Shown here in pieces: positions 15,274 to 24,651 of a DNA stretch of 37,346 bases. Position 1 is the stretch's first letter. Every line of letters starts with the position of its first letter. The stretch spans positions 1 through 37,346 of the forward strand of contig CAJMMQ010000023.1 in NCBI GenBank assembly GCA_905214625.1, given 5' to 3'. The position numbers and the translations under genes were made by a program. A model generated the notes under the pieces. It was not told the origin of the DNA and made no database searches. It saw nothing but the letters and a program-made list of their open reading frames with translations. Source of the stretch: an uncultured bacterium (GTDB taxonomy: Bacteria > Bacteroidota > Bacteroidia > Bacteroidales > Bacteroidaceae).

Positions 15274-17699
15274 ATACACAAAAAATACTGTGGGTATTAG
15301 CCCTTGTTTTGTTTAGGATGACTCTGGCGCACGGGCAGGGCGTGAGCCCGTCGGGCGCACTGACAGAAGAGACGTTGCATGTCAACGCCTCTTCTGCCAC
15401 CGTTTTGCAGTGGCTGTCCAAGATTGAGGGCGACCTCGGTATTGTGCTTTCATATAATCCCGCGCAAATAGACCTCAACAGCGTGAGGCGCATCGACAAG
15501 GCTGGAGTGTACACCGTAGGCACGTTGCTTGAAAAAGTGTTCGAGGGATATAAGGTAAAGACGGCATTCGTTCCTCCGCGTAAACTCTTGCTGCAGGTTG
15601 AAAAAATAGAGAACTGCTGTGTTAGCGGAACGGTATCGGAGGAAGGCAGCGAGGAACGGCTATATGGAGCCGTGGTGAGCATAGACAACGGCAGCGGAAA
15701 ACGTGCTATGGCATTTACCGATGCTAAAGGCGTTTATCATATTTATGTGCCGCAGGGCACATATACGCTGACCGTTTCTTACATGGGCTATGCCGTATCG
15801 AGCCGCAGACTGACAGTGGGCGGCGACCGGCATCTGGTTACACGTCTAAAACCGTTGCCGTTTGAAATAGAGGAAGTTACCGTAGAAAAAAATAAGACAG
15901 GCAATGAACTTGGCGAACTTACTTCTTCTAACATGCTGTCGTTCAGCCGCAACGACTTGTTTTCACAGATATGGATTCTGCCCGGTGTAATATCTTCCAT
16001 GGCCGGAAGCAATCTTCAGGTCAACGGCGGCAGTGCCGATGAAAACCTTTTTCTGCTCGATGGTGTGCCTGTGTTCCATCCCGGGCATTTCAATTCCCTG
16101 CTGCCAATATTTAACGGTGATGCCGTCAAGAATGTAGTCTTCCACAAAGGTTTCTTCTCTACGCGTCTCGAAGGGCGTCTATCGTCAGTGACAGAGGTTA
16201 ATCTTAAAGACGGCAATAAAGAAGAACATGTAAACACCCTGTCGCTCGACATGCCTGCCGCATCTGTAACTCTTGAAGGGCCTATCCTGAAAAACAAACT
16301 CTCGTATATTGTAGGTGCCAGAAGAAGTTGGCTCGACTTTTTCGATGACATGCGCTCGGAGGAAGACCGCCTCAATCATTCGTCTTATGACTATAATGCA
16401 AAGCTGTCTTATTATTTCTCGCCTGTCACCTCGCTTAGCCTTATGGCCTACGGTGCGCGCGACGATTATCACATGCCTCTCTACGGCAGCGAGAGCAGCT
16501 CGGTGCTTAGATGGGACAATGATATTTATCAGGTTGCGTTTAATACACAGGCCGGAAAGCTTGGCAACACTACTTCGCTGTTTTATTCCGGCCATAACAA
16601 CCGCGCGCGGTTCGACATGCTCGGGATAGATGACGAAGGATATGTAAGCAGCGGTATCAGTTCGTTCAACGCCTCAACCGAGTTTAATTATTCGCCCGAC
16701 AATGTTTACAGAGCACGATGGGGTGCCAAATATTCTTTCGACACATATCGTCTGGCAGCCTTTGGCTACAAAAACCACACACGGCGTGAGCTTATCAGTC
16801 AGGTGTCACTGTTTTACGACAATCATATACGCGTGTCGCAGCGTCTGTCGGTTCAGGTGGGAGTTCACAGCGTGGGCTACTTTCCGCATGGCAACAGAGA
16901 TTATTACAGCATACAGCCGCGTATGTCGGTAAAATATTTTCCGGCAGACAATGACCTCCTGTCTTTTCATTTCTCCGAGATGGAGCAGTTCTATCATTGT
17001 CTGAGGCTGTATTATCTCGACTTGCCAACCGACTTCCGCATGCCCAGCATCGACGGCTACAAGCCCCGCTCGTCTGAACAATATGAAATAGGCTGGAAAC
17101 ATTTTCTCAACAATGGTATCTTTGAGGTCTCGGCTTATTATAAGACAAGACGCAACGTGGTTGCCATCCGTCCCGACGCTTTTATTGAGGACGATGGCTG
17201 GCAACAGTATATCATGGTGGGCAACGGCGACAGTTATGGTCTGCAGTTTTACGTTAACAAAAACTGGAAGCGGTGGCTTCTACAGTTTTCGTATGCTTTC
17301 TCGCGAAGCCGTGAATGGTTTGGCGACTTGCCTGTTCACGGCAAGATACCCTCGCTCTATGACGTGCCTCATCAGTTGGGCACGGCTCTTTCATATAGGC
17401 TAAACGCCCATTCTCTTGTCTCTGTCGGAGGCATGATGCGCTCGGGTAAAATTATTGATGTGGCCGACAACTCTTATTCCATTACAGAAACGCAGTTTCG
17501 CACTACCCGCGAGCCTCTTGTCTACCGTGTGGATATGGGATATTCTTTCGAGAAAGCTTTTGGCCGCACTCTTATGTCGTTGCGCTGTGGTTTGTACAAT
17601 GTGTTGGGGCGCCCTTCTGAAGAAGACATACTCAACTTCTATTCTGCAAGCTGGCACGGCAATTGTCTGCCTTATGCCAGCATCAGCTTCAAATTCTGA
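15270..17699 (+). CDS. TonB-dependent outer-membrane receptor with STN signalling domain
   Basis: The 809-residue protein has a signal peptide ending near AHGQ, an N-terminal STN (secretin/TonB short) domain at about 33-112 (LHVNASSATVLQWLSKIEG, LLEKVFEGYKV), a carboxypeptidase-regulatory-like domain at about 117-200 (GTYTLTVSYMGY), a plug with GGSADENLFLLDGVPVFHPGHF, and a barrel ending in ASISFKF. The STN domain is the part that contacts FecR in signalling receptors. It is shorter than a SusC (~1000 residues), and no SusD follows, so the substrate may be a siderophore, cofactor or other small ligand; sequence does not tell. It is the last gene of the operon. Confidence 0.9.
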   Translation: MNTQKILWVLALVLFRMTLAHGQGVSPSGALTEETLHVNASSATVLQWLSKIEGDLGIVLSYNPAQIDLNSVRRIDKAGVYTVGTLLEKVFEGYKVKTAFVPPRKLLLQVEKIENCCVSGTVSEEGSEERLYGAVVSIDNGSGKRAMAFTDAKGVYHIYVPQGTYTLTVSYMGYAVSSRRLTVGGDRHLVTRLKPLPFEIEEVTVEKNKTGNELGELTSSNMLSFSRNDLFSQIWILPGVISSMAGSNLQVNGGSADENLFLLDGVPVFHPGHFNSLLPIFNGDAVKNVVFHKGFFSTRLEGRLSSVTEVNLKDGNKEEHVNTLSLDMPAASVTLEGPILKNKLSYIVGARRSWLDFFDDMRSEEDRLNHSSYDYNAKLSYYFSPVTSLSLMAYGARDDYHMPLYGSESSSVLRWDNDIYQVAFNTQAGKLGNTTSLFYSGHNNRARFDMLGIDDEGYVSSGISSFNASTEFNYSPDNVYRARWGAKYSFDTYRLAAFGYKNHTRRELISQVSLFYDNHIRVSQRLSVQVGVHSVGYFPHGNRDYYSIQPRMSVKYFPADNDLLSFHFSEMEQFYHCLRLYYLDLPTDFRMPSIDGYKPRSSEQYEIGWKHFLNNGIFEVSAYYKTRRNVVAIRPDAFIEDDGWQQYIMVGNGDSYGLQFYVNKNWKRWLLQFSYAFSRSREWFGDLPVHGKIPSLYDVPHQLGTALSYRLNAHSLVSVGGMMRSGKIIDVADNSYSITETQFRTTREPLVYRVDMGYSFEKAFGRTLMSLRCGLYNVLGRPSEEDILNFYSASWHGNCLPYASISFKF

Positions 17700-17729
17700 A
17701 ATACGATAATATTTTAAATAGTTCTTTCC

Positions 17730-17755
17730 CTTTTCTTGACTCAGTCTAAGAAAAG
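17730..17755 (+). terminator. Palindrome closing the sigma-FecR-TonB operon
   Basis: CTTTTCTT at 17730-17737 pairs with AAGAAAAG at 17748-17755, extended inward by GAC/GTC, 31 nt after the receptor stop. The downstream sequence (AAACTTTATG) is not a strong T tract; on the minus strand it is preceded by other sequence and followed by GGGAAAGAAC. Terminator function is likely but not certain. Confidence 0.45.
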
Positions 17756-18004
17756 AAACTTTATGTTCATTCTCTGCTCAGGTTGGATTACGCCCCAATC
17801 TTGCATTAGGATTCAGACAGTTTTTTTCTTTATATATGGCCGAATTCTGATGATTTAGATTAGCATGTTATGTCGTTGCGCTGTTTATTAATACCCGTGC
17901 TGTATAAAGCATCAAACCGAAACCCAGAGAAACAAGTATGCCGAGCCACCTACAATATGCAGACACGCTGCATACGGCATAAACAACTATATATTATGAT
18001 ATAT
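17756..18004. other. Spacer between the TonB operon and trxA
   Basis: It carries the inverted copy of the dispersed repeat at 17785-17820. No gene is supported; a plus-strand frame at 17870-18415 runs through the antisense of trxA and is chance. Confidence 0.5.
17785..17820. repeat. Dispersed intergenic repeat, copy B (inverted)
   Basis: TTGCATTAGGATTCAG at 17801-17816 is the exact reverse complement of 12662-12677. The similarity continues with gaps: GGGGcGTAAT in this copy (read on the minus strand) against GGGG-GTAAT in copy A. Confidence 0.55.
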
Positions 18005-18044
18005 AAAAAATACGGAGCAGCATTAATAACATTAAAGCCGCTCC
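18005..18044 (-). terminator. Rho-independent terminator of trxA
   Basis: GGAGCAGC at 18014-18021 pairs with GCCGCTCC at 18037-18044 with one internal A/C mismatch, and a further AT-rich stem inside. Read on the minus strand the hairpin is followed by GTATTTTTTATAT, 31 nt after the trxA stop. Confidence 0.75.
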
Positions 18045-18075
18045 GCACTGATAAAAAATATCTTCTGGCGCGTTA

Positions 18076-18390
18076 TTACAGCAGAGACTCAAACTTCTCC
18101 TGCAATTTTGCCTTTGTTGTTGCACCTACAAATTTGTCTACAACTTTACCGTCTTTGATGAACAGTATTGTAGGAATGTTGCGGATGCCAAACTCCATGG
18201 CGATGTCGTCGTTCTCCTCTACGTCGCATTTGCCTACAACGATTTTACCGTCGTACTCGTTGGCCAGCTCCTCAACGATGGGTGCTATGGCGCGGCAGGG
18301 ACCACACCATGTAGCCCAGAAATCAACTACTAAAGGCAGTTCGCCATTTTTCAGACTCTCAAAGTTCTCTGTTGTAATTTTAACTTCCAT
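18076..18390 (-). CDS. trxA: Thioredoxin
   Basis: The 104-residue cytoplasmic protein has the classic redox site WCGPC with C29 and C32, preceded by VVDFWAT, and the cis-proline loop IPT at P73, plus the family C-terminal pattern FIKDGKVVDKFVGA. It reduces protein disulfides such as those of ribonucleotide reductase. There is no signal peptide, so it is a cytosolic thioredoxin rather than a periplasmic TlpA-like one. It lies 131 nt downstream of dnaE in the same direction and ends at a good terminator. It may be cotranscribed with dnaE or have its own promoter; I found no exact promoter match. Confidence 0.95.
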   Translation of the reverse strand: MEVKITTENFESLKNGELPLVVDFWATWCGPCRAIAPIVEELANEYDGKIVVGKCDVEENDDIAMEFGIRNIPTILFIKDGKVVDKFVGATTKAKLQEKFESLL

Positions 18391-18521
18391 TTTCTTTTTT
18401 AATTTATTATGTTAATAATTAGGTTTCGTATTCACTGTTTTGCCAACAAACACTATGCCATATTATTTTTGTCATGGGCATGTTGGCTAATTGTCATATA
18501 TGGCGTGCGGGTTTAACCCTG

Positions 18522-21500
18522 TCAGTTTATTTTATAGTCGAGCGCCTCGCATCCCTTTATAAAGGATATCAGCTCCTTGCTGATGTCTATTCTTTCCTTG
18601 CGGCTGCGCAGCACAAAGGGCTTGCTGTTGCCCGTTTCGCGTACCTGAAAGAATAGTTGGGTTGAGCCGGGACAGTCTCTTATTATTGTCACAAGGTCTG
18701 ACACGGTGGTGTCATCCAGTTTGTCAGCCTCGAGCGATATGGTTATTTTCTCTATCTGAGTGTCTTTAACCGTCTGCAAATATTGTATATCGGTTATTCT
18801 CATCTCCATCATGTCGCTGTTACGGAAGCGCTGCACGAACTGCGCCTTTACCATAACCGTGCATCCCTCGATAAGCATTCCGCGCCACTTGCCCCATTCT
18901 TCGCCGAACAGGGCCAGCTCGCCCGACCCGTCGAAGTCTTCAATTGTGACAAATCCGCAGGGCTTGCCGGTCTTGGTGTATTTGCTTCTTACGGCCGTAA
19001 CTATGCCGCCCAACACTACCTCTTGCTTCTTTGCAAGCTCTATGCGGTCGTTGAGCTCCTGGCACTGGGTGTTGCAAAGGTTTTTGAGTATAAACTCAAA
19101 CTCGTCGAGCGGATGTGCCGACAGGTATATGCCAACGAGGTCGCGTTCGCGGTTAAGCCTCTCTATGGTGCTCCACGACTCGCCCTGTGGTATTGCGGGG
19201 GTGGCTATCTCTACCTCCTCCATTGCTCCGAAAAGGGAGTTCTGTGATGCGTTTTTCTCTTGTTGATACACCTGTCCGTAACGCATAAGCGTTTCAAGGA
19301 ACGTGCGGCCGTCAGGGTTGCGCGCAAAGAAACTCTCGCGCTTGATTTTGAAGCCGTCGAACGCACCGCTTAGCACAAGGCTTTCGAGTGCCTTGCTGTT
19401 AACGGCCGAGAGATTGACGCGCTGCACAAAGTCGAAAATGTCTTTGTACTGTCCGTTCTTCTCGCGCTCGTCGATGATGGCCTGAGCCGCGGCGTCGCCC
19501 ATGCCTTTTATTGCTCCGAGGCCGAAACGCACCTCGCCCTTCTTGTTGGCGCTGAACTTCTGGCGGCTCTCGTTAACGTCAGGACCCATGCAGGCTATGC
19601 CCATGGCCTGACATTCGTTCATCAGCTTGGTTATCTTCGTTATGTCGTTAAGGCATCGGCTCATGTTGCCGGCCATGAATTCTGCCGGATAGTGAGCCTT
19701 GAGATAGGCTGTCTGATAAGCCACCCACGAATAGCACGTGGCGTGACTCTTGTTGAAGGCGTAAGAAGCAAACTTCTCCCAGTCGGCCCAAATCTTCTCG
19801 AGCACCTTCGGGTCGTGTCCGTTTTTCTTTCCGCCCTCTATAAACTTAGGCTTCATGGCGTCAACTATGTCTTTCTTCTTCTTACCCATGGCCTTACGCA
19901 GGGCATCGCTCTCGCCTCGGGTGAAGTTGGCAAGCTGGCGCGACAAGAGCATCACCTGCTCCTGATACACCGTGATGCCGTAAGTGTCCTTCAGATATTT
20001 CTCCATGCAGGGAATATCATACTTTATCTCCTCCTTGCCGTTCTTTCTGGCAATGAACGAGGGTATGTAGTCCATAGGTCCGGGGCGATAGAGGGCGTTC
20101 ATGGCTATGAGGTCCTCAAATACCGTAGGCTTCAGCTCGCGCAGATATTTCTGCATGCCGGCCGACTCAAACTGGAAGGTGCCCACGGTGCGGCCTTCCT
20201 GATAGAGCTTATAGGTAAGTTCGTCGTCGATAGGTATGTTGTCGAGGTCTACCTCTATGCCCTGCGTGAAGCGTATGTTCTCTACAGCCTCTTTAAGAAT
20301 TGACAAGGTGCTGAGTCCGAGGAAGTCCATCTTTATAAGTCCGGTCTCCTCGATGACGTGTCCGTCGTATTGTGTGGCAAGTAGCTTGTGGCCCGGGTCC
20401 GACTTGTCTTCGGCCGTACTCACGGGCACCCAGTCGCTGATGGCATCGCGGCAGATGATGGTTCCGCAGGCATGTATGCCTGTTCCGCGCACGGTGCCCT
20501 CAAGCATCTTTGCGTATTTTATGGTGTTGCAGAGCTGCGGGTCGGGACTTGCCTCGGCCTCGCGCAGCTCGGGCACGCACTTTATGGCGTTGGGCAGGTT
20601 CATCTTCAGGCCGTCGGGCAGACGGTCGGGGATAGCCTTGCACAGATGGTTAGACACATCGAGCGGCAACTTCTCCACGCGCGCCACGTCCTTTATAGAG
20701 TTCTTGGTGGCCATGGTGCCGTAGGTAATGATGTGCGCCACCTTGTCGTGTCCGTATTTGTCTTCCACCCATTCGAGCACCTTTCCGCGTCCGTCATCAT
20801 CGAAGTCGGTATCAATATCGGGCAATGATATACGGTCGGGGTTGAGGAAACGCTCAAACAGAAGGTCATATTTGATAGGGTCAATCTTCGTAATGCCCAG
20901 ACAGTAGGCCACAACCGAGCCGGCGGCAGAGCCACGTCCGGGGCCGACCATCACTCCTAATTCGTCGCGCGCCGAGTTGATAAAGTCTTGCACTATAAGG
21001 AAGTAGCCGGGGAAACCCATCGTCTTCATGATGTGCAGTTCAAACTTAACACGCTCTGCCACTTCGTCCGACAGCGGGTCGCCATACAGGCGCCTGGCTC
21101 CGTCGTAGGCAAGTTTTGCCAGATAGTCGGCCTCAAACTTTATGCGGTACAGCTTTTCGTAGCCGCCGAGATGCTTAATTTTCTTTTCGCCTTCCTCCGG
21201 CGACAGCTGGTTTTCGCCGTTCTCGTCGGTTGTAAACTCATCGTAGAGCTGTTTTTCAGTATATTTGCGGCGCACGTCTTCCTCCGTACCGAACTCTTCA
21301 GGTATGGGGAAGAACGGCATTATGGGGTCGTGGTCAATGCTGTAGGTCTCAACCTTGTCGAGTATCTCGAGCGTGTTGCTCAGTGCTTCGGGCACATCGC
21401 CGAACACGGCGTTCATCTCTTCGCGCGTCTTAAACCACTCCTGCTTTGAATAGAGCATACGGTTTGGGTCGTCGAGGTCCTTGCCCGTAGAAAGACAGAG

Positions 21501-22229
21501 CAGATGGTCGTGGGCCTCGGCGTTCTCTTCGTCAACGAAGTGGGCGTCATTGCTGCACATTATCTTTATGCCGTACTCCTCTGCCAGCTCCATAAGAGCC
21601 TTGTTGGCGCGCACTTGCAGCGGATAAGTCTCGCGGTTGGCGCGCTGATGCGGATTGGTAACCCTGTGGCGCTGAAGCTCGAGATAATAGTCGTCGCCGA
21701 ACACGCGGTGATACCATTCTATGGCCTCGCGCGCCCCCTCCATGTCGCCTTTAAGAATCTTTGCGGGCACCTCGCCGGCTATACATGCCGAACAGACGAT
21801 GAGGTCTTCGTGATACTTCTCAAGATCGGCGCGGTCGGTACGCGGACGCATGTAATAGCCGTCTACCCACGCGCGCGAAACCAGCTTAATAAGGTTCTTG
21901 TATCCGTTGTAGTTTTTTGCAAGCACAATGAGGTGGTATCCTCCCATGTCGCCCTTCTCTTTCTCCTTGTCGTCCTTTGTACGGCGCGCCACATACATCT
22001 CGCAGCCGAAGATGGGCTTGAAAGGCTCCTTGCCCTCGGCCTTCAGCTTGCCGTTGACTTTCTTGCAGTAGTTGTAAAACTCCTTTATGCCGAACATGTT
22101 GCCGTGGTCGGTTATGGCCATGCCCTTCATGCCGTCGGCCACAGCCTTGTCTACAAGTTTCTGCACGCTCGACTGTCCGTCAAGAATGGAGTAATAAGTA
22201 TGTACGTGTAAATGGACGAAATCTTGCAT
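18522..22229 (-). CDS. dnaE: DNA polymerase III alpha subunit
   Basis: The 1235-residue replicative polymerase starts with a PHP domain (FVHLHVHTYYSILDGQSS, AITDHGNMFG), continues with the C-family polymerase core including PGRGSAAGSVVAYCLGIT and the catalytic aspartates in LPDIDTDFDDDGRG, the fingers (ALYRPGPMDYIPSFIARK, DTYGITVYQEQVM, ALRKAMGKKK), the HhH region (RFGLGAIKGMGDAAAQAII) and a C-terminal OB-fold (VVLGGIVTAVRSKYTKTGKPCGFVTIED). Length matches other Bacteroidetes DnaE proteins. Histidines of the PHP metal site appear kept, so a Mg/Zn-dependent proofreading activity is possible, though this is not shown. It is transcribed from its own promoter. Confidence 0.96.
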   Translation of the reverse strand: MQDFVHLHVHTYYSILDGQSSVQKLVDKAVADGMKGMAITDHGNMFGIKEFYNYCKKVNGKLKAEGKEPFKPIFGCEMYVARRTKDDKEKEKGDMGGYHLIVLAKNYNGYKNLIKLVSRAWVDGYYMRPRTDRADLEKYHEDLIVCSACIAGEVPAKILKGDMEGAREAIEWYHRVFGDDYYLELQRHRVTNPHQRANRETYPLQVRANKALMELAEEYGIKIMCSNDAHFVDEENAEAHDHLLCLSTGKDLDDPNRMLYSKQEWFKTREEMNAVFGDVPEALSNTLEILDKVETYSIDHDPIMPFFPIPEEFGTEEDVRRKYTEKQLYDEFTTDENGENQLSPEEGEKKIKHLGGYEKLYRIKFEADYLAKLAYDGARRLYGDPLSDEVAERVKFELHIMKTMGFPGYFLIVQDFINSARDELGVMVGPGRGSAAGSVVAYCLGITKIDPIKYDLLFERFLNPDRISLPDIDTDFDDDGRGKVLEWVEDKYGHDKVAHIITYGTMATKNSIKDVARVEKLPLDVSNHLCKAIPDRLPDGLKMNLPNAIKCVPELREAEASPDPQLCNTIKYAKMLEGTVRGTGIHACGTIICRDAISDWVPVSTAEDKSDPGHKLLATQYDGHVIEETGLIKMDFLGLSTLSILKEAVENIRFTQGIEVDLDNIPIDDELTYKLYQEGRTVGTFQFESAGMQKYLRELKPTVFEDLIAMNALYRPGPMDYIPSFIARKNGKEEIKYDIPCMEKYLKDTYGITVYQEQVMLLSRQLANFTRGESDALRKAMGKKKKDIVDAMKPKFIEGGKKNGHDPKVLEKIWADWEKFASYAFNKSHATCYSWVAYQTAYLKAHYPAEFMAGNMSRCLNDITKITKLMNECQAMGIACMGPDVNESRQKFSANKKGEVRFGLGAIKGMGDAAAQAIIDEREKNGQYKDIFDFVQRVNLSAVNSKALESLVLSGAFDGFKIKRESFFARNPDGRTFLETLMRYGQVYQQEKNASQNSLFGAMEEVEIATPAIPQGESWSTIERLNRERDLVGIYLSAHPLDEFEFILKNLCNTQCQELNDRIELAKKQEVVLGGIVTAVRSKYTKTGKPCGFVTIEDFDGSGELALFGEEWGKWRGMLIEGCTVMVKAQFVQRFRNSDMMEMRITDIQYLQTVKDTQIEKITISLEADKLDDTTVSDLVTIIRDCPGSTQLFFQVRETGNSKPFVLRSRKERIDISKELISFIKGCEALDYKIN

Positions 22230-22255
22230 AAACTACATTTGCGCTTTTAGAGCGT

Positions 22256-22287
22256 CAAAGTTATCTCTAAAATGCGAAACGGCCAAA
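22256..22287 (-). promoter_or_regulatory. Promoter of dnaE
   Basis: On the minus strand TTTG (22287-22284) and TAACTTTG (22263-22256) are separated by 20 nt. The dnaE ATG at 22229 follows 26 nt after the -7 box. Confidence 0.78.
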
Positions 22288-22939
22288 ATAATAATGTGAA
22301 AATTATCTTATGCAGATTGTTTTTTATATTTATACGACATGCACGCACACGCCCCGACAACCGCACGGACACACGCACGGCAGCAGCCATGAGCGTTGAC
22401 GGAGATGTTACTTTGGCAGGCAAACCGGCCATTATCATTGCATTGTGTCATCATGATTATGTCTGGATTTTCAGACGAAATAGAAACGCCGAGGCGTAAA
22501 AACATGCCCGAAAGACCGTAAAGCGGCAGACAATTCACCGAAAGGCATGCTCTTACACAGCGAAAGGGCACCTTTTATAAGCTGAAAAGCCTCGTCCGGC
22601 ATTATGGTTTGCAGCCGTTTTAACCCGAATTTCATAGTATTTCAGCCGTTTTAAGGCTAAATTTTATGCACACAGACCGCCATAGCCATGCAACACTCTG
22701 ACATCAACGCATTTATATTTGCACACGATTTCAGCCCATATTTCCGTCCGAATTATTTTTATTTTCAAATACTTCAGAATGAGAGCGTCAGGCAAAATCA
22801 GAATGTAAGATAAATTGAGGATTGAATGACAATCAGATTATAGCAATCAATACAAATGGCTTCACATCATCTTAAAACAAACAAAAATAAAATCGAGTTA
22901 ATTTACTTAAATATACGCTACTAAAAGAAAATTTATTTT
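22288..22939. other. Long spacer between dnaE and the lipoprotein pair
   Basis: The part near 22336-22400 is GC-rich and the rest AT-rich. A 12-nt direct repeat, CAGCCGTTTTAA, occurs at 22612-22623 and 22643-22654 (31-nt period, with partly similar sequence following). Frames at 22272-22499 (+) and 22308-22571 (-) overlap each other on opposite strands, lack recognisable features and are not supported as genes. Confidence 0.45.
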
Positions 22940-22947
22940 TACTTTTG
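22940..22947 (+). promoter_or_regulatory. -7 box for the lipoprotein pair
   Basis: TACTTTTG at 22940-22947 fits TAnnTTTG and lies 20 nt before the first start codon. No TTTG is found at the expected upstream distance, so only the -7 element is supported. Confidence 0.45.
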
Positions 22948-22967
22948 TATAAAGTAAACAAAGGAAG

Positions 22968-23579
22968 ATGATGCTTATTAGTTTTTTTTTATATTTCATA
23001 ATCATTATCTCATTTACCGGATGCGATAATGAGTCTACACAAGATAGCTATCTGGAAAACTTCACGGTTAAAGACGGAACACAAATAAAAGTGAGAACAG
23101 ACACAATTTGTTTTTTAATGACAGATGATTTTCCTGTTATCAACAATGTTTTTTTCGACCCGGACAATACAGAAACGTTAAAAAGATTTTCTGATGTCAG
23201 AAAAGAGAACTATTACATGAAAGCTATATTCGGCGATTGGTGTCAAGAGAACGGTCTTATACCAGGCAAGGAATACCTCGTAAGAGAAGAATATTACTAT
23301 CAGACAATTACTGACAACCCGAAGCATATAGCCGTGCCATATATTCCTGAAAATCATAAAATAGGTTTCACTAAAAATAATGACACTGACCTTATGATAG
23401 GATATTCAACCACATCAACTGCGCTGCCTTACGACGGAACGAGCTGCAACGCAAAAACTATGTTGATTCACGTGGTATACGATGCAGAAGGCAACTCTAT
23501 TGACAAATTTATTCCATGCGACCCATACAAATTAGAATGGACTTACTCATGGTATGATATAAGTGATATCGTTAAATAA
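22968..23579 (+). CDS. Lipoprotein, unknown function (paralogue 1 of a tandem pair)
   Basis: The 203-residue product begins MMLISFFLYFIIIISFTGC, a lipoprotein signal with lipidation predicted at Cys19. The mature part has no domain I recognise. Its last ~40 residues (LIHVVYDAEG from 166, then IDKFIPCDP and LEWTY) match the end of the next gene's product. The gene is AT-rich compared with the dnaE and psd regions. The next gene starts 16 nt after the stop, so the two are cotranscribed. Confidence 0.75.
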   Translation: MMLISFFLYFIIIISFTGCDNESTQDSYLENFTVKDGTQIKVRTDTICFLMTDDFPVINNVFFDPDNTETLKRFSDVRKENYYMKAIFGDWCQENGLIPGKEYLVREEYYYQTITDNPKHIAVPYIPENHKIGFTKNNDTDLMIGYSTTSTALPYDGTSCNAKTMLIHVVYDAEGNSIDKFIPCDPYKLEWTYSWYDISDIVK

Positions 23580-23595
23580 ACAAAATCAGTTTACA

Positions 23596-24261
23596 ATGAA
23601 AAAATCAATTATTTTTTGTGCATGTACATGTATATTTTGTGCATGTAGTTCTGAACAGGATGATGACTTTACCGACAGAACAATGTTTCAATCACAAAGG
23701 GCAAGTTATGCTATAATGAATAACGACAACAGCATAACAGAAGTAGATTCAACAACATTTTTTAGAGAAGTAGCACCCGCATCTAAATATACTCCTCAAG
23801 AATTATTTAGAAATATGCCAATAGCGAAGTCATCTATAACAACAATGAGAGCAACAGGATCTACAAATAAAAGTGTTGTAATCAAACAAACTCTATGTTC
23901 ATATTCCTCAGATAATTCTATTATATTATCTGTAGGGCTGCCATCAGGACTATACTTCACTGAATGCATAATGGTGACAAAATCATTATCATCCTATGAA
24001 GTTGGCGACTTTATAGTACCAGTTCCAGCAGTAGAAGGACAAAAAGACATGGGGCTGATTAACGCAGGTCTTTATGCAACAAATTTAGGATGGACACCTG
24101 ACGAATCTATTGAAAACGGAGATAAGACCTTTAACGGTATTACATATTTAATTCATTTTACATACACTGCAGGAGGACAGGCCATAGATAAATACTACCC
24201 TTGTAGACCCGAAGAACTTGTATGGAATTATTATTCGATTCAAAACAGTACGAGTAAATAA
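23596..24261 (+). CDS. Lipoprotein, unknown function (paralogue 2 of a tandem pair)
   Basis: The 221-residue product starts at the ATG at 23596 (MKKSIIFCACTCIFCAC), giving a proper signal peptide with a Cys-rich end, while the upstream in-frame ATG at 23563 would add residues inside the preceding gene. Several Cys lie at the lipobox; the one before SSEQDDD is the most likely lipidation site. The C-terminal part (LIHFTYTAGG from 185, IDKYYPCRP, LVWNYY) is clearly related to paralogue 1. Function is unknown. The pair is closed by a strong terminator. Confidence 0.75.
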   Translation: MKKSIIFCACTCIFCACSSEQDDDFTDRTMFQSQRASYAIMNNDNSITEVDSTTFFREVAPASKYTPQELFRNMPIAKSSITTMRATGSTNKSVVIKQTLCSYSSDNSIILSVGLPSGLYFTECIMVTKSLSSYEVGDFIVPVPAVEGQKDMGLINAGLYATNLGWTPDESIENGDKTFNGITYLIHFTYTAGGQAIDKYYPCRPEELVWNYYSIQNSTSK

Positions 24262-24335
24262 TAATTATGTTATAATGTAAACCAACAAAGATAAAATATA
24301 ATTTTCATTACAACGAAATAGAACTAAGAAAAATA

Positions 24336-24385
24336 AGAAAGAGCCATAATAACACTTAAGGTTACATGGCTCTTTCTGGTTTTAT
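24336..24385 (+). terminator. Terminator of the lipoprotein pair
   Basis: AGAAAGAGCCAT at 24336-24347 and ATGGCTCTTTCT at 24366-24377 form a perfect 12-bp stem with an 18-nt loop, followed by GGTTTTAT. It could act on both strands. Confidence 0.75.
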
Positions 24386-24591
24386 AGACACAACAAATTA
24401 CTTACTATTATCTAATTAGATGGTTATAAGTACAAACTGAATTTTCAAAGAATTACTAATCATTTTGTTCAATTATAACATACAGAATAAACTGCGAGCA
24501 GACATTAAAACGAACAATAAAAATCGAACTATCAGCCGATTAAGCCGCAGCTGCCGGACAATGTGTATTTATTAAAGAATAATGCAAAAAA
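24386..24591. other. AT-rich spacer before psd
   Basis: Between the terminator and the psd promoter I see no gene, RNA or repeat. Confidence 0.5.
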
Positions 24592-24623
24592 TTTGCCAAT
24601 TACACAAAAAAGGCGTACCTTTG
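24592..24623 (+). promoter_or_regulatory. Promoter of the psd-pssA operon
   Basis: TTTG at 24592-24595 and TACCTTTG at 24616-24623 are separated by 20 nt; the psd ATG follows 28 nt after the -7 box. Confidence 0.82.
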
Positions 24624-24651
24624 CAAATAATTTTCCACTTCAAGCTTTACT

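Noticed and set aside
17870..18415. 181-residue plus-strand frame across trxA
   Set aside because: It is mainly the antisense of the clear thioredoxin gene and has no features of its own.
22272..22571. Overlapping frames on both strands after dnaE
   Set aside because: Neither shows a motif, signal peptide or usable promoter, and the frames are explained by a GC-rich patch with few stops.
22612..22654. Two copies of CAGCCGTTTTAA 31 nt apart, considered as a start of a CRISPR-like array
   Set aside because: Only two 12-nt copies, no third unit and no cas genes.
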